A stretch of 42,240 nucleotides of DNA from Streptomyces bambusae (GCF_019400985.1 NZ_WTFF01000021.1:1-42240), one strand, 5' to 3'. Counted from the first letter of the stretch, positions 1-8,661 are shown. Numbers and translations: made by a program. The notes: generated by a model from the sequence alone, not told the origin.

Positions 1-40
1 ACTACTAACTAGCACAACGAAGAGAAAGACGGATAGGACG

Positions 41-367
41 GTGGGCCGCTCAGGAGGTGATAAAAGCAAGGGTGACCCCGCCGGGGTGCGGGTGCCCGGG
101 GTGGCCGGACCACTGGCGCTGCTCACCGAGTGGGGGGCCGGGGACGACCGGCCGGTGCGGTACTGGATCGCCGGCACCGACGGCGCCTGCGCCCGGCTGA
201 CCCGCCTGGGCACCGCCACGCTGCCCATGGAGGTCCTGGAGGACTGCGGGCTGCGCGACTTCGAGGGCCGCTCCTTCCCCGGCTGGCACCGCCACATGAC
301 CTTCGTCGCGGCCGCCGCGGCCCACCGTCTGCTGGGCCAGAGCCCCGCCCGACTGACCGCGCTCTGA
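41..367 (+). CDS. Short protein resembling the C-terminus of an IS701/DDE-type transposase (possibly 5'-partial)
   Basis: The readable product ends with GLRDFEGRSFPGWHRHMTF followed by an Ala-rich helix and HRLLGQ. This resembles the last segment of actinobacterial IS701/IS4-like DDE transposases (acidic residue, then a W-x-R-H-x-T/M helix). Only about 100 residues are present, far short of a whole transposase. The frame stays open to the window's left edge, so the gene may begin upstream. However, the first 40 bases are much AT-richer and look like promoter DNA, and an AGGAGGTGAT Shine-Dalgarno-like sequence lies at about 52-61, so an internal GTG start near 86-92 is also possible. The stop is 14 bases before the next gene's start. 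It is either a transposase remnant or a small domain protein; no function is shown. Confidence 0.4.
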   Translation: MGRSGGDKSKGDPAGVRVPGVAGPLALLTEWGAGDDRPVRYWIAGTDGACARLTRLGTATLPMEVLEDCGLRDFEGRSFPGWHRHMTFVAAAAAHRLLGQSPARLTAL

Positions 368-381
368 TCCGAGGAGTCGAC

Positions 382-1344
382 ATGCCTGTCCTGACGGCGG
401 ATGCCCTCGCGCCCCGCGACACCGCCACGGTGGCGCACGTGCCGGTGGCCACGCTGCTGGACGCCGAATCGCCCCGCCTCGCCGGGGTCGACCACGACCA
501 CGTGCTGCTGCTGGCCGGGCTGGAGACCGCCCTGCCGCCGATCGTGGTCCACCGCCCCACCCTCCGCGTCGTCGACGGCATGCACCGCCTGCACGCGGCC
601 CGCCTCAACCGCCGCGAGACCATCCCCGTCCGCTGGTTCGACGGCTCCGAGCGCGAGGCGTTCCTGCTCGCCGTCGAGGCCAACAACGGCCACGGCCTGC
701 CCCTGACCCTCGCCGACCGCCGCGAGTCGGCGCGCCGCATCCTGCGCTCCTGGCCGGAGTGGTCCGACCGGGCCGTCGCCGCCAAGGTCGGGCTGTCCGG
801 CAAGACCGTCGGCGTGCTGCGCCGCACCGCCGCCGAGGCCGGCGAACTGCCTGCCGTACGGGTCGGCTGCGACGGCCGGGCACGGCCGCTGAGCGCCACC
901 GAGGGCCGGCTGCGCGCCGTGGACTACCTCGCCGTACGCCCCGACGCCTCGCTCCGCGAGATCGCCCGCTCCGCCGGGATCTCGGTGGAGACCGCGCGCG
1001 ACGTACGCGACCGGCTCAGCCGCGGCGAGGGCCCGCTGCCGGGCGGCGGCGCCGGCTCCCGCGCCGTACGGGCGGCCAAGCCGCGCGAGTGCGCCGAGCC
1101 CGTGGACCTGCCGACCGTACTGGACTCCCTCAAACGCGATCCCACCCTCAAGTACAGCGACGAGGGCCGGGCGCTGATCCGCTGGCTGGAGGCCCGGATC
1201 GTGCGCCAGGGCGAGAGCGGGCTGCTGCTGCGCGCCCCCGCCCACCAGGCGCCGAAGATCGCGGCCATGGCGCGCGCCTGCGCCGCCTACTGGGACGAGA
1301 TAGCCACCGAGCTGGAGCAGCGCGGAACGGCTGTCTCTCCGTAA
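382..1344 (+). CDS. StrR/ParB-like pathway-specific transcriptional regulator
   Basis: The product is 320 aa. The ATG at 382 is preceded by GAGGAG at 371-376. The N-terminal ~110 residues form a ParB/Srx-like domain with VDGMHRL at about 64-70. Two helix-turn-helix-like segments follow: DRAVAAKVGLSGKTVGVLRR near 129-148 and SLREIARSAGISVETARDV near 190-208. This layout is that of StrR, NovG and similar activators of antibiotic clusters, which bind promoter-proximal palindromes in their own cluster. It is therefore a good candidate for a cluster-situated activator. It lies 14 bases after the short transposase-like gene and just upstream of an exporter gene on the same strand. Target sites cannot be proven here; the CACCCGGACA array at 5769-5856 is one place to look. 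Confidence 0.8.
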   Translation: MPVLTADALAPRDTATVAHVPVATLLDAESPRLAGVDHDHVLLLAGLETALPPIVVHRPTLRVVDGMHRLHAARLNRRETIPVRWFDGSEREAFLLAVEANNGHGLPLTLADRRESARRILRSWPEWSDRAVAAKVGLSGKTVGVLRRTAAEAGELPAVRVGCDGRARPLSATEGRLRAVDYLAVRPDASLREIARSAGISVETARDVRDRLSRGEGPLPGGGAGSRAVRAAKPRECAEPVDLPTVLDSLKRDPTLKYSDEGRALIRWLEARIVRQGESGLLLRAPAHQAPKIAAMARACAAYWDEIATELEQRGTAVSP

Positions 1345-1365
1345 CCCCCGTTGAAAGCTGATGAG

Positions 1366-2910
1366 ATGACGAACGTCGCCTCGAATCCCGACCCCCGTAC
1401 CACCGACCCCCGTACCACCGACTCCCGCACCGTCAACCCCTGGGCCGCCCTGTCGGCCCTCTGCGTCGGCTTCTTCCTGATCATGATGGACACCACCATC
1501 GTGACGATCGCCATCCCCGGCATGATCGAGGGCCTGGACGCCGACCTGAACCAGATCACCTGGGTGCACAGCGTCTACCTGCTCACCTACGCCGTCCCGC
1601 TGCTGGTCGCGGGGCGGCTCGGCGACCGTTTCGGCCGCAAACCCGTCTTCATGGCCGGCATGGCCGTCTTCACCGCCGCCTCCCTCTGGTGCGGCCTCTC
1701 CGGCAGCGCCGAGATGCTGATGGCCGCCCGCGCCGTCCAGGGCGTCGGCGCCGCCCTCATGGCCCCGCAGACGATGGCCTTCGTCACCACCCTGTTCCCG
1801 CCCCAGCGCCGCGGCGCCGCCCTCGGCGTCTGGGGCGCCGTGGCGGGCCTGGCCACCACCGCCGGTCCGCTGCTCGGCGGCTTCCTGACCGGCTCCGCCG
1901 GCTGGGAGTGGATCTTCCTGGTCAACGTGCCGATCGGCCTGGTGGGTCTCGCCATGGCCGCGCGGCTGCTGCCCGGCGGTCAGCCCCGCAACCACCGGCG
2001 CTTCGACCTGCTCGGCACCCTGCTGTCCGGACTCGGCCTGTTCGCCGTCGTCTTCGGCCTGCAGAACGGCCAGCACTACGCCTGGGGCACCGTCGTCGGC
2101 CCGCTGGACGTGGCCACCGTCATCGCCGCCGGCGTCGTCCTGCTGGGCGTCTTCCTGCTGTGGCAGCGTTTCAACCCGCGCGAGCCGCTGATGCCGCTGT
2201 CGCTCTTCGGCCGCCGCCACTTCGCCACCTCCGCCTTCGCCGCGGCCGCCATCGGCTTCGCCGTCACCGGGCTCTACCTGCCGCTCACCCTGTTCATGCA
2301 GGACGTCATGGAGCTCACCCCGCAGGAGGCCGGCCTGCTGATGGTGCCCATCGCCGTCTCCAGCGGGCTGGCCGGACCGCTCGCGGGCAGCCTCTCCGAC
2401 CGGGTCCCCGGCAAGTGGGTGGTCCTGGGCGGCTTCCTGGTCTTCGCCGCCGGACTCGGCCTGATCGTCCTCGCCATGGACGCGCACGCCGGGGTCCTGC
2501 CCACGGCCGGGGCCCTGTTCCTGGCCGGCATCGGCACCGGCCTGGCCTTCGCGCCGATGGCCAACGTCGCCACCGGCTCGCTGCCCGTCGAGGTGATCGG
2601 CGCCGGCGCCGGCATGTACAACGCGATCCGGCAGGTCGGCTGCGTCATCGGCGCGGCCGCCGTCGGCGTGCTCATGCAGGCGCAGATCGTGGAATTCCCC
2701 GACGACCTCGGCCGGGCCGCCGCAACCACCCTGCTGCTGCCCGTGGCCGCCCTTCTCGTCGGCGCCGCGGCCTGTCTGCTGATGCCTTCCGGCGGAGCCC
2801 AGAAGGAAAAGGCGCAGACGGCGCCGGACCCGGCGCAGACGGCGCCGGACCGGAATTCCCGGGAAACATCCGGGAACTCCCTGAATTCCGACCTGGAAAA
2901 GGTCGGTTGA
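1366..2910 (+). CDS. MFS drug exporter, 14-TM EmrB/QacA (DHA2) family
   Basis: The product is 514 aa from ATG 1366; a TTG five codons upstream is in frame but less likely. About 14 hydrophobic helices can be followed. MFS motif A, LGDRFGRKP, comes after the second helix, and motif C-like GPLLGGFL is present in helix 5. The N-terminus carries two ATDPR/TTDPR-like Thr-Asp repeats, and the C-terminal tail is hydrophilic with a repeated QTAPDPA segment. DHA2 transporters pump amphipathic drugs out using the proton gradient. Its place between the StrR-like regulator and the flavin oxidase suggests self-resistance or product export. The gene ends 22 bases before the oxidase start and is probably co-transcribed with it. 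Confidence 0.85.
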   Translation: MTNVASNPDPRTTDPRTTDSRTVNPWAALSALCVGFFLIMMDTTIVTIAIPGMIEGLDADLNQITWVHSVYLLTYAVPLLVAGRLGDRFGRKPVFMAGMAVFTAASLWCGLSGSAEMLMAARAVQGVGAALMAPQTMAFVTTLFPPQRRGAALGVWGAVAGLATTAGPLLGGFLTGSAGWEWIFLVNVPIGLVGLAMAARLLPGGQPRNHRRFDLLGTLLSGLGLFAVVFGLQNGQHYAWGTVVGPLDVATVIAAGVVLLGVFLLWQRFNPREPLMPLSLFGRRHFATSAFAAAAIGFAVTGLYLPLTLFMQDVMELTPQEAGLLMVPIAVSSGLAGPLAGSLSDRVPGKWVVLGGFLVFAAGLGLIVLAMDAHAGVLPTAGALFLAGIGTGLAFAPMANVATGSLPVEVIGAGAGMYNAIRQVGCVIGAAAVGVLMQAQIVEFPDDLGRAAATTLLLPVAALLVGAAACLLMPSGGAQKEKAQTAPDPAQTAPDRNSRETSGNSLNSDLEKVG

Positions 2911-2932
2911 ACACCAGAAAGGAATACGGCTG

Positions 2933-4318
2933 ATGTCTGGCGACCCTGCACAGATTGATGTCACCACCCTCGCGAACGCGGTGAGCGGTCCCGTCCTCAC
3001 CCGCGGCCAGGAGGGTTACGAGGAGGAACTCACCGGATTCCAGACCGGATACCGGCACGACCCGGCGGTGGTCGTCGGCGCCGCCGACGCCGAGGACGTA
3101 CGGGCCGCCGTCGCCTGGGCCGCCGAGCACGGTCTGCCGGTCGCCCTGCAGTCCACCGGCCACGGGATCACCGTCCTCGACCGCGACGGCCTGGTGATCA
3201 CCACCAGGCGGCTCGACTCGATCACCGTCGACGCCGGGGCCCGCACCGCCCGGATCGGCGCCGGCGCCCGCTGGGAACAGGTCATCGCGCAGACCTTCCC
3301 GCACGGCCTGTCCCCCCTCTGCGGCTCCGCCGGCCACGTCGGCGTCGTCGGCTACACCCTGGCCGGCGGACTGGGCCTGCTCGCCCGCGAGTTCGGTTAC
3401 GCCGCCGACCTGGTGAAGGCCATCGAGGTCGTGACCGCCGACGGGCAGCTGCGCGAGGTCACCGCCGACAGCGACCCGGACCTGTTCTGGGCGCTGCGCG
3501 GCGGCCGCGAGAACTTCGGTGCGGTCACCGCCCTGGAGGTCTCCCTGCTGCCGGTCGCCAAGGTCTACGGCGGCGGCCTGTACTTCGACGCCGCCGAGGC
3601 CGACAAGGTCCTCGCCTTCTTCAAGGAGTGGACGGCGACCGCCCCCGAGACGGTCACCGCCTCCCTCGGCATGATCGAGTACCCGCCGATCCCGGTCTTC
3701 CCCGAGCCGCTGCGCGGCCGCCACGTCGTACACGTGCGCTTCGCCACCACCGACCTGGCGGGCGGCCCCGAGCTGGTCCGCCCCTGGCGGGAGGCCTCCG
3801 GCGCCACGGTGATCCACGACCACCTCGGCGAGCTGGACTACCCCGAGGTCGGCTCCATCTACGCCGAACCCACCTTCAGCCACGCCTACGACGGCAACGC
3901 GGTGCTGCTCAGTGAGCTGGACCAGGCCGTCCTGGACGCCGTACGCCGCCTGGCGGGGCCCGGGGCCGAGGTGCCGTGCATCGTGGACCTGCGCCACCTG
4001 GGCGGGGCCCTGGCCCGGCAGCCCGAGGTGCCCAACGCCGTGCCGTTCCGCGAGGCCGCGTACATCCTGCGGGTGCTGTCGGGGTCCGACGACGCGCCGG
4101 CGGAGGCGATTCGCTCCGCGCATGCAGCGATTGACGACGCGGTGCGGCCGTGGACGGTGGGCCGTTCCCTCAACTTCGTCTACGGCGAACGGTCCGCCGA
4201 GGCCTTTGCGGACGAGCTCTGGGATACGGCGACCAGGTCGCGCCTGGCCAAGCTGAAGGCTGTGTACGACCCGGCCAACGTGTTCCGGACGAACCTGAAC
4301 ATCGTGCCTGCGGGCTGA
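2933..4318 (+). CDS. FAD-linked oxidase, berberine-bridge-enzyme (BBE-like) family
   Basis: The product is 461 aa; ATG 2933 follows an AAAGGA Shine-Dalgarno. The N-terminal FAD-binding PCMH domain includes ALQSTGHG, whose H77 aligns with the histidine that carries covalent 8-alpha-histidyl FAD. The second motif reads CGSAGHVGVVGYTLAGG: the position where bicovalent members have a cysteine is Ala here, so single covalent attachment is expected. The C-terminus has the BBE motif, ending with LKAVYDPANVFRTNLNI. Such enzymes oxidise alcohols, sugars or polyketide/alkaloid intermediates with O2. In this cluster a late oxidation of a (dihydro)phenazine or of a hydroxymethyl group would fit, but the substrate is not shown. 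A large hairpin follows the stop. Confidence 0.85.
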   Translation: MSGDPAQIDVTTLANAVSGPVLTRGQEGYEEELTGFQTGYRHDPAVVVGAADAEDVRAAVAWAAEHGLPVALQSTGHGITVLDRDGLVITTRRLDSITVDAGARTARIGAGARWEQVIAQTFPHGLSPLCGSAGHVGVVGYTLAGGLGLLAREFGYAADLVKAIEVVTADGQLREVTADSDPDLFWALRGGRENFGAVTALEVSLLPVAKVYGGGLYFDAAEADKVLAFFKEWTATAPETVTASLGMIEYPPIPVFPEPLRGRHVVHVRFATTDLAGGPELVRPWREASGATVIHDHLGELDYPEVGSIYAEPTFSHAYDGNAVLLSELDQAVLDAVRRLAGPGAEVPCIVDLRHLGGALARQPEVPNAVPFREAAYILRVLSGSDDAPAEAIRSAHAAIDDAVRPWTVGRSLNFVYGERSAEAFADELWDTATRSRLAKLKAVYDPANVFRTNLNIVPAG

Positions 4319-4340
4319 CCGTTCGTCTGCGGACCGTGGC

Positions 4341-4466
4341 CGGCTGGTCGCGCAGTTCCCCGCGCCCCTGACGGGGCGGATCCCCTGGAGCCAAGGCTCC
4401 AGGGAGATCCGCCTAGGGGCGCGGGGCTGTATCTATGTGCGGCTCCGCCGCGTGGGCGCGAGCAAC
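4341..4466. repeat. Dispersed Streptomyces-type intergenic repeat, copy 1 (split by a hairpin)
   Basis: The left half, with CGCGCAGTTCCCCGCGCCCC and then TGACGGGGCG, and the right half, with GGGGCGCGGGGCTGT, then GGCTCCGCCGCGTGGGCGCG, match the other copies at 23290, 31935, 32004, 32074, 41971 and 42173. Here the two halves flank a separate 30-base hairpin. Confidence 0.75.
4361..4423. terminator. Large nested inverted repeat between convergent genes
   Basis: The outer arms CGCGCCCCT (4361-4369) and AGGGGCGCG (4415-4423) enclose inner arms GCGGATC/GATCCGC and CCTGGAGCC/GGCTCCAGG around a 2-base loop (AA at 4393-4394). It sits between the converging oxidase gene and VOC gene and is likely a bidirectional terminator. 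The outer arms belong to the dispersed repeat described separately. Confidence 0.7.
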
Positions 4467-4545
4467 CACAACGGCGGGGTGGCCGCCGAGCACACGGAAA
4501 GTGCCCCGGGCCTTGGGCGCCGGGGCACTAGCCATGTGATGTCGA

Positions 4546-4938
4546 TCAGGCCGGCTGCCCCAGCCCGACCCTGTTCCCGGCCGGGTCCCGGACATAGGCC
4601 ACCCGCTCGCCCCAGGGCGTGTTCTCCGGCTCCTGCTCGACCGGGGTGCCTACCGCCCGCAGCGCAGCGACCATCGTGTCGACGGCTTCGACGAAGACGA
4701 ACAGGTCGACGGTGCCTCCGGCTTCGCCGGACTTGGCCCGGTCGTCGCGGCTGACCGCCAGCTCCGTGTCGTGGCGCCGTAGCGTCACGAAGTCCGGCTC
4801 GCCCTTGGCCGGGTGCCGGTGCCCGGCGGAGAAGCCGAGCCGCTCGTAGAACGCGGCGGTGTCCGCCACCCGGCGGGCGCGCAGTACGGGGAACGCGCGC
4901 CGCGCCGGGTGGAAGGGGCTGTGGACGGCCGCGCTCAC
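4546..4938 (-). CDS. VOC-superfamily protein, candidate EhpR-like phenazine resistance protein
   Basis: The product is 130 aa. GTG at 4938 overlaps the upstream methyltransferase stop as GTGA. The sequence is a single glyoxalase/bleomycin-resistance (VOC) unit pair: FPVLRARRVADTAAFYERLGF at the first beta-alpha-beta and ENTPWGERVAYVRDPAGNRV at the end. EhpR of Pantoea agglomerans, about 129 aa and of the same fold, binds griseoluteic acid and confers resistance to D-alanylgriseoluteic acid. Because this cluster also has EhpF-like and phenazine genes, a drug-binding resistance role is the best inference. A glyoxalase or dioxygenase role cannot be excluded, because metal ligands are not obvious to me. 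Confidence 0.75.
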   Translation of the reverse strand: MSAAVHSPFHPARRAFPVLRARRVADTAAFYERLGFSAGHRHPAKGEPDFVTLRRHDTELAVSRDDRAKSGEAGGTVDLFVFVEAVDTMVAALRAVGTPVEQEPENTPWGERVAYVRDPAGNRVGLGQPA

Positions 4939-5636
4939 CGCGACACCCGGTCGGCGAAGATCTTCCAGACCGGCAGCCGGGTGCGGCCCTTGTCGTCCAG
5001 CTCGGGCCGGCGGCCGGTGCGCTCGAAGAACTTCTCCATGCCCTCGGCCACGCCCGCGTACTCGGACAGCTCCATGGACGTGATCTCCCAGCCCGCCGCG
5101 GTCAGCGTCTCCCGCAGCTCGTCGCCCGGGACCGACAGCGGGGCCGGCATGCCGCCGGGCACGTCGGCGAAGCACAGCACGCTCAGCTGCGCGCCCGGCT
5201 TGGTGACCCGGTGCAGGGCGGCCGCGTACAGGGGGCGGGCCGGCCCGGGCAGGGTGTGGAAGAGGGCGCTGTCGAGGACCGAGTCGAAGCGGCCCTCGTA
5301 GCCGGCCAGGTCGGTGGCGTCGGCGACCGCGAACTCGATGTCCAGGCCGGCCGCCCGCTCCTGGGCCTGGGCGATGGCGGCCGAGGCCGCGTCGATCGCC
5401 GTCACCCGGTAGCCCTGGCGGGCCAGGAAGACGGCGTTGTCGCCGGGGCCGCAGCCGATGTCCAGCACGGAGCCGTGGAAGCGGCCCTGCCGCTCCAGTT
5501 CCACGACGTCCGGCTGCGCCTCGCCGATGTCCCAGGGCACGACCTTGATGGCCGCCCCCTCCAGCAGCTCTCCGCCCGTGTAGACGGCGTTGAAGTCGGC
5601 GGCGGCGTAGTCGAAGGACTGTTCCGTGGCGCTCAC
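4935..5636 (-). CDS. Class I SAM-dependent methyltransferase
   Basis: The product is 233 aa from GTG 5636, which has a strong AAGGAG upstream. In-frame starts further upstream run into repeat-rich DNA and are unlikely. Motif I is VLDIGCGPG (57-65), followed by the acidic end of strand beta-2, VTAIDAAS, and then DSVLDSALFHTL as a motif IV-like segment. The type resembles small-molecule methyltransferases of the TehB/thiopurine class. Griseoluteic-acid-type phenazines carry a methoxy group, so O-methylation of a hydroxyphenazine is a reasonable job, but N- or C-methylation is equally possible from sequence. It forms a two-gene operon with the VOC gene. Confidence 0.8.
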   Translation of the reverse strand: MSATEQSFDYAAADFNAVYTGGELLEGAAIKVVPWDIGEAQPDVVELERQGRFHGSVLDIGCGPGDNAVFLARQGYRVTAIDAASAAIAQAQERAAGLDIEFAVADATDLAGYEGRFDSVLDSALFHTLPGPARPLYAAALHRVTKPGAQLSVLCFADVPGGMPAPLSVPGDELRETLTAAGWEITSMELSEYAGVAEGMEKFFERTGRRPELDDKGRTRLPVWKIFADRVSR

Positions 5637-5768
5637 GCGGATCTCCTTGGCTGGGTCCCCCCGGGAAATCGAGGGGGAGGGTCGCGGTATCTGCGGCAGT
5701 ATCACGCGCCGCCCCGCCGTCAAGGAATGCCCGAGGCCCCGCCGAACCCCTTTGGCGCGTCCACCGGG

Positions 5769-5856
5769 TGTCCGGGTGAGGAAATTCCGCACCCGGACAG
5801 CTCCGCACCCGGACATGGCATCCAGACATCCGCACCCAGACATCCGCACCCGGACA
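5769..5856. promoter_or_regulatory. Array of CACCCGGACA direct repeats in the divergent promoter region
   Basis: CACCCGGACA occurs exactly at 5790-5799, 5806-5815 and 5847-5856. One-to-two-mismatch copies lie at 5819-5828 and 5833-5842, and an inverted copy TGTCCGGGTG at 5769-5778. The unit-to-unit spacing is 16, 13, 14 and 14 bases. The array lies between the leftward methyltransferase and rightward SDR genes. It looks like an operator with several sites for a cluster regulator. The rest of 5637-5965 holds no gene I can support. Confidence 0.55.
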
Positions 5857-5965
5857 TCAGGTCAGCGCAGTCCAACTGCTGTCCGAATTCAGGCACATGG
5901 ACACCCCGGCATTCATCGTGGTGAATAAGAGCTCCAACGGGACAACCGGGAGAAGGAGTTCGATC

Positions 5966-6778
5966 GTGGCTGGCAAGGTCTGGTTCATCACCGGCACGTC
6001 CCGCGGATTCGGCAGGGTCTGGGCCGAGGCCGCCCTGGAGCGCGGCGACCGCGTCGCGGCCACCGCCCGCAGCCTCGACAGCCTGGCCGACCTGACCGAG
6101 AAGTACGGCGACGCGGTGCTGCCCCTGAAGCTCGACGTCCGGGACCGGGACGCGGCCTTCGCGGCCGTCGCCGCCGCCCACGAGCGGTTCGGCCGCCTCG
6201 ACGTCGTCGTGAACAACGCCGGGTACGGCCTGTTCGGCGCGGTCGAGGACGTCACCGAGGCCCAGGCCCGCGAGCAGATCGACACCAACCTCTTCGGCAC
6301 CCTGTGGGTCACCCAGGCCGTCCTGCCCGTCCTGCGCGCCCAGGGCAGCGGCCACATCCTGCAGATGTCCTCCATCGCGGGCCTGGCGTCCTGGCCGATG
6401 CTCGGCCTCTACCACGCCTCCAAGTGGGCCGTGGAGGGCATGAGCGACGCCCTCGCCCAGGAGGTCGGCCGGTTCGGCATCCACGTCACCATCGTCGAGC
6501 CCGGACCGTACAAGACCGACTGGCGCGGCGCCTCCGCCGTCTGGGCCGAGCCCGGCGAGGCGTACGCCGAGGTCGCCAAGGCGCCCTCGGCGGGCTCCGC
6601 CCCCGGCGACCCGGCCGCGACCGCCGGCCCGGTGCTGGAGCTGGTGGACAGCCCGAACCCGCCGCTGCGGGTCCTGCTGGGCGCCACCGTCCTGGACACG
6701 GTCACCGCCGCCTACGAGGAGCGGCTGGCCGGCTGGAAGCAGTGGGACACCCTCGCCCGCGCCGCCCAGGGCAACTGA
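5966..6778 (+). CDS. Short-chain dehydrogenase/reductase (SDR)
   Basis: The product is 270 aa. GTG 5966 is preceded by AGAAGGAG at 5951-5958, which favours it over an upstream ATG at 5897. The classical SDR pattern is complete: TGTSRGFG cofactor loop near residues 8-15, NNAGYG, catalytic S136, Y149 and K153 in YHASK, then EPGPYKTDW after strand 6. The cofactor is NAD(P)H. It is the first gene of the long rightward operon and is followed 79 bases later by the acyl-CoA-dehydrogenase-like flavoenzyme. In a griseoluteate-like route it could reduce a phenazine aldehyde to the hydroxymethyl group, or act on a keto/dihydro intermediate; the substrate is not shown. Confidence 0.85.
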   Translation: MAGKVWFITGTSRGFGRVWAEAALERGDRVAATARSLDSLADLTEKYGDAVLPLKLDVRDRDAAFAAVAAAHERFGRLDVVVNNAGYGLFGAVEDVTEAQAREQIDTNLFGTLWVTQAVLPVLRAQGSGHILQMSSIAGLASWPMLGLYHASKWAVEGMSDALAQEVGRFGIHVTIVEPGPYKTDWRGASAVWAEPGEAYAEVAKAPSAGSAPGDPAATAGPVLELVDSPNPPLRVLLGATVLDTVTAAYEERLAGWKQWDTLARAAQGN

Positions 6779-6857
6779 CGGGCCGCCACCCGACCCGAAC
6801 CCGCCCCCCGAACCACCTGATCCACCTGATCCACCCCGACGTGAAGGGAACAAGACC

Positions 6858-8078
6858 GTGCAGACAGCTGCGGTGAACGCCACGACGGCCCCCGAGCTCC
6901 AGGTCCCGGGCCGCGACGAGCTGGTGGCCCGGGCCGCCGGACTGCGCGCGGACCTGTGGGAGGACGCGCCGGAGAGCGACCGTACCCGCCGGCTGACGGC
7001 GCGCAGCATCGCCGCCGTCACCGACGCGGGCCTGATGCGGCTGATGACCCCGCGCCGCCTCGGCGGCTACGAGGCCGACATCCGCACCCTGCTGGAGGTC
7101 GCCACCGAGGTCGGCCGCGGCTGCGGCTCGACCGCGTGGATCACCGGCGTGCTCAACGCCGGCAACTTCGTGGCCTCCCTCTTCCCCCGCGAGGTCCAGG
7201 ACGAGGTGTGGAGCCTGAACGCCGACGCCCGCACCGCCCTGGTGCTGGGCATGCCGGCCCGCGGCGTGGAGGTGGTCGACGACGGTGTCGTCGTCACCGG
7301 CGAGTGGGGCTACGTCTCCGGCTCGCTGCACGCCGACTGGGTGGGCGTACTGATCGCCGTGCCGACCGACGGCGGGGAGAACGTCGTCCACTTCGCGCTG
7401 CTGCGCGCCGACGAGCTGGAGATCAAGGACACCTGGCACTTCGCGGGCATGCGCGGTACCGGCAGCAACACCGTCGTCGCCACCGCCGTGTTCGTGCCCC
7501 AGCGCCGGCTGCTGCCGTACGCGCCGCTGCTGAACGGCGAGACGGACGGCGTGGTGGACGCCTCGAGCCGCTACCGCAACAGCCTGGTCGGCCTGTTCTC
7601 CATCGGCCTGCTGGGCTCCATGATCGGCGGGGCCGTCGCCGCCTTCGACTTCGTCCGAGAGGCCGCCCCGAACCGGCCCGCCGCCGGCTCGAAGTTCCCC
7701 AACCAGGCCGAGTCGCCGACCCTCCAGCTCGACCTGGCCGAGGCCGCCACCAAGATCGAGACGGCGAAGCTGCTGGCCGCGAAGATCGCCGACACCGCCG
7801 ACGCGGCCGCGTACGCCGGGGAGTTCCCCGACGTCCTCACCCGCGCCGCCGCCCGGCAGAACTCCACCCGCGTCGCCCACCTGTGCCGCGAGGCGGTGGA
7901 CCTGCTGATGACCGCGTACGGCTCCTCCGCCTTCAGCGAGGCCAACCCGCTCCAGCGGATCTGGCGCGACGTCAACGTCGGCAGCCGTCACGCCGGCTTC
8001 GGCATGGGCATCCCCGCACAGCTCTACGGCCGCGCCCTGGTCGGCAAGGACCCGCGCGACATCAGCCTCCTGGTCTGA
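6858..8078 (+). CDS. Acyl-CoA dehydrogenase-fold flavin-dependent monooxygenase (HsaA/HpaB-C2-like)
   Basis: The product is 406 aa from GTG 6858 (AAGGGA upstream). The sequence follows the group D flavin monooxygenases that share the acyl-CoA dehydrogenase fold: TRRLTARSIAAVTDAGLMRLM at the N-terminus, GCGSTAWITGVLNAGN, a central beta-domain with GEWGYVSGSLHADW and DTWHFAGMRGTGSNTV, and a C-terminal helical domain ending IWRDVNVGSRHAGFG. Relatives take reduced FMN/FAD from a partner reductase and hydroxylate aromatic rings; a flavin reductase gene is present at 13107-13658. A role in hydroxylating the phenazine ring fits well. A true acyl-CoA dehydrogenase is less likely, as no acyl-CoA pathway is visible. 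Confidence 0.75.
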   Translation: MQTAAVNATTAPELQVPGRDELVARAAGLRADLWEDAPESDRTRRLTARSIAAVTDAGLMRLMTPRRLGGYEADIRTLLEVATEVGRGCGSTAWITGVLNAGNFVASLFPREVQDEVWSLNADARTALVLGMPARGVEVVDDGVVVTGEWGYVSGSLHADWVGVLIAVPTDGGENVVHFALLRADELEIKDTWHFAGMRGTGSNTVVATAVFVPQRRLLPYAPLLNGETDGVVDASSRYRNSLVGLFSIGLLGSMIGGAVAAFDFVREAAPNRPAAGSKFPNQAESPTLQLDLAEAATKIETAKLLAAKIADTADAAAYAGEFPDVLTRAAARQNSTRVAHLCREAVDLLMTAYGSSAFSEANPLQRIWRDVNVGSRHAGFGMGIPAQLYGRALVGKDPRDISLLV

Positions 8079-8151
8079 CCGGTCCCGCCCCGCGCAGCTG
8101 ACCTCCCCACGCCGAGCAGAGCCGATCAGTCGAGCAGAAAGGCACACCCCC

Positions 8152-8661
8152 GTGAGCACCGGACGGACCATCGAGCAGCTCGTCGAGCACGCCTTCGACG
8201 CCGGCGACGAGCAGGCGGTGCGCGCGCACAACCGCGCCATCGTGGAGCAGTACATGAACACCGTCGGCGAGGCCCGCCTCAAGCGCCACCTCCTCTTCAC
8301 CGAGGACGGCGTCGGCGGCCTGTGGACCAACGAGACCGGCGAGCCCATCACCATCACCGGCCGCGACCGGCTCGGCGAGCACGCCGTGTGGTCCCTGCGC
8401 TGCTTCCCCGACTGGGTCTGGACGGACATCGAGATCTACGACACCCAGGACCCGGACCGCTTCTGGGTCGAGTGCCGCGGCGCGGGAAAGATCGTCTACC
8501 CCGGCTACCCGGTGGGCCACTACGCCAACCACTTCATCCACTCGTTCCGGTTCGAGAACGGGCGGATCAAGCAGCAGCGCGAGTTCATGAACCCCACGAA
8601 CCAGTTCCGCGCCCTCGGGATCGACGTCCCCCAGATCCGGCGCGAAGGAATACCCACTTAA
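8152..8661 (+). CDS. phzB: PhzB/PhzA-type phenazine biosynthesis protein
   Basis: The product is 169 aa from GTG 8152, close to the ~163 aa of known PhzA/B proteins, which are small SnoaL/ketosteroid-isomerase-like dimers. PhzA/B helps condense two 6-amino-5-oxocyclohexenecarboxylate molecules into the tricyclic scaffold. The characteristic block [15 protein letters not shown] places H77 and S81 where Burkholderia PhzA/B has its ligand-contacting His and Ser. E144 in QREFMNP matches the catalytic glutamate. The [13 protein letters not shown] segment is also typical. A single copy, as found outside pseudomonads, suffices. It stands 10 bases upstream of phzD. Confidence 0.93.
   Translation: MSTGRTIEQLVEHAFDAGDEQAVRAHNRAIVEQYMNTVGEARLKRHLLFTEDGVGGLWTNETGEPITITGRDRLGEHAVWSLRCFPDWVWTDIEIYDTQDPDRFWVECRGAGKIVYPGYPVGHYANHFIHSFRFENGRIKQQREFMNPTNQFRALGIDVPQIRREGIPT

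Noticed and set aside
5897..5965. Upstream ATG extension of the SDR gene
   Set aside because: GTG 5966 has the Shine-Dalgarno AGAAGGAG at the right distance, and the Rossmann motif starts normally from there.
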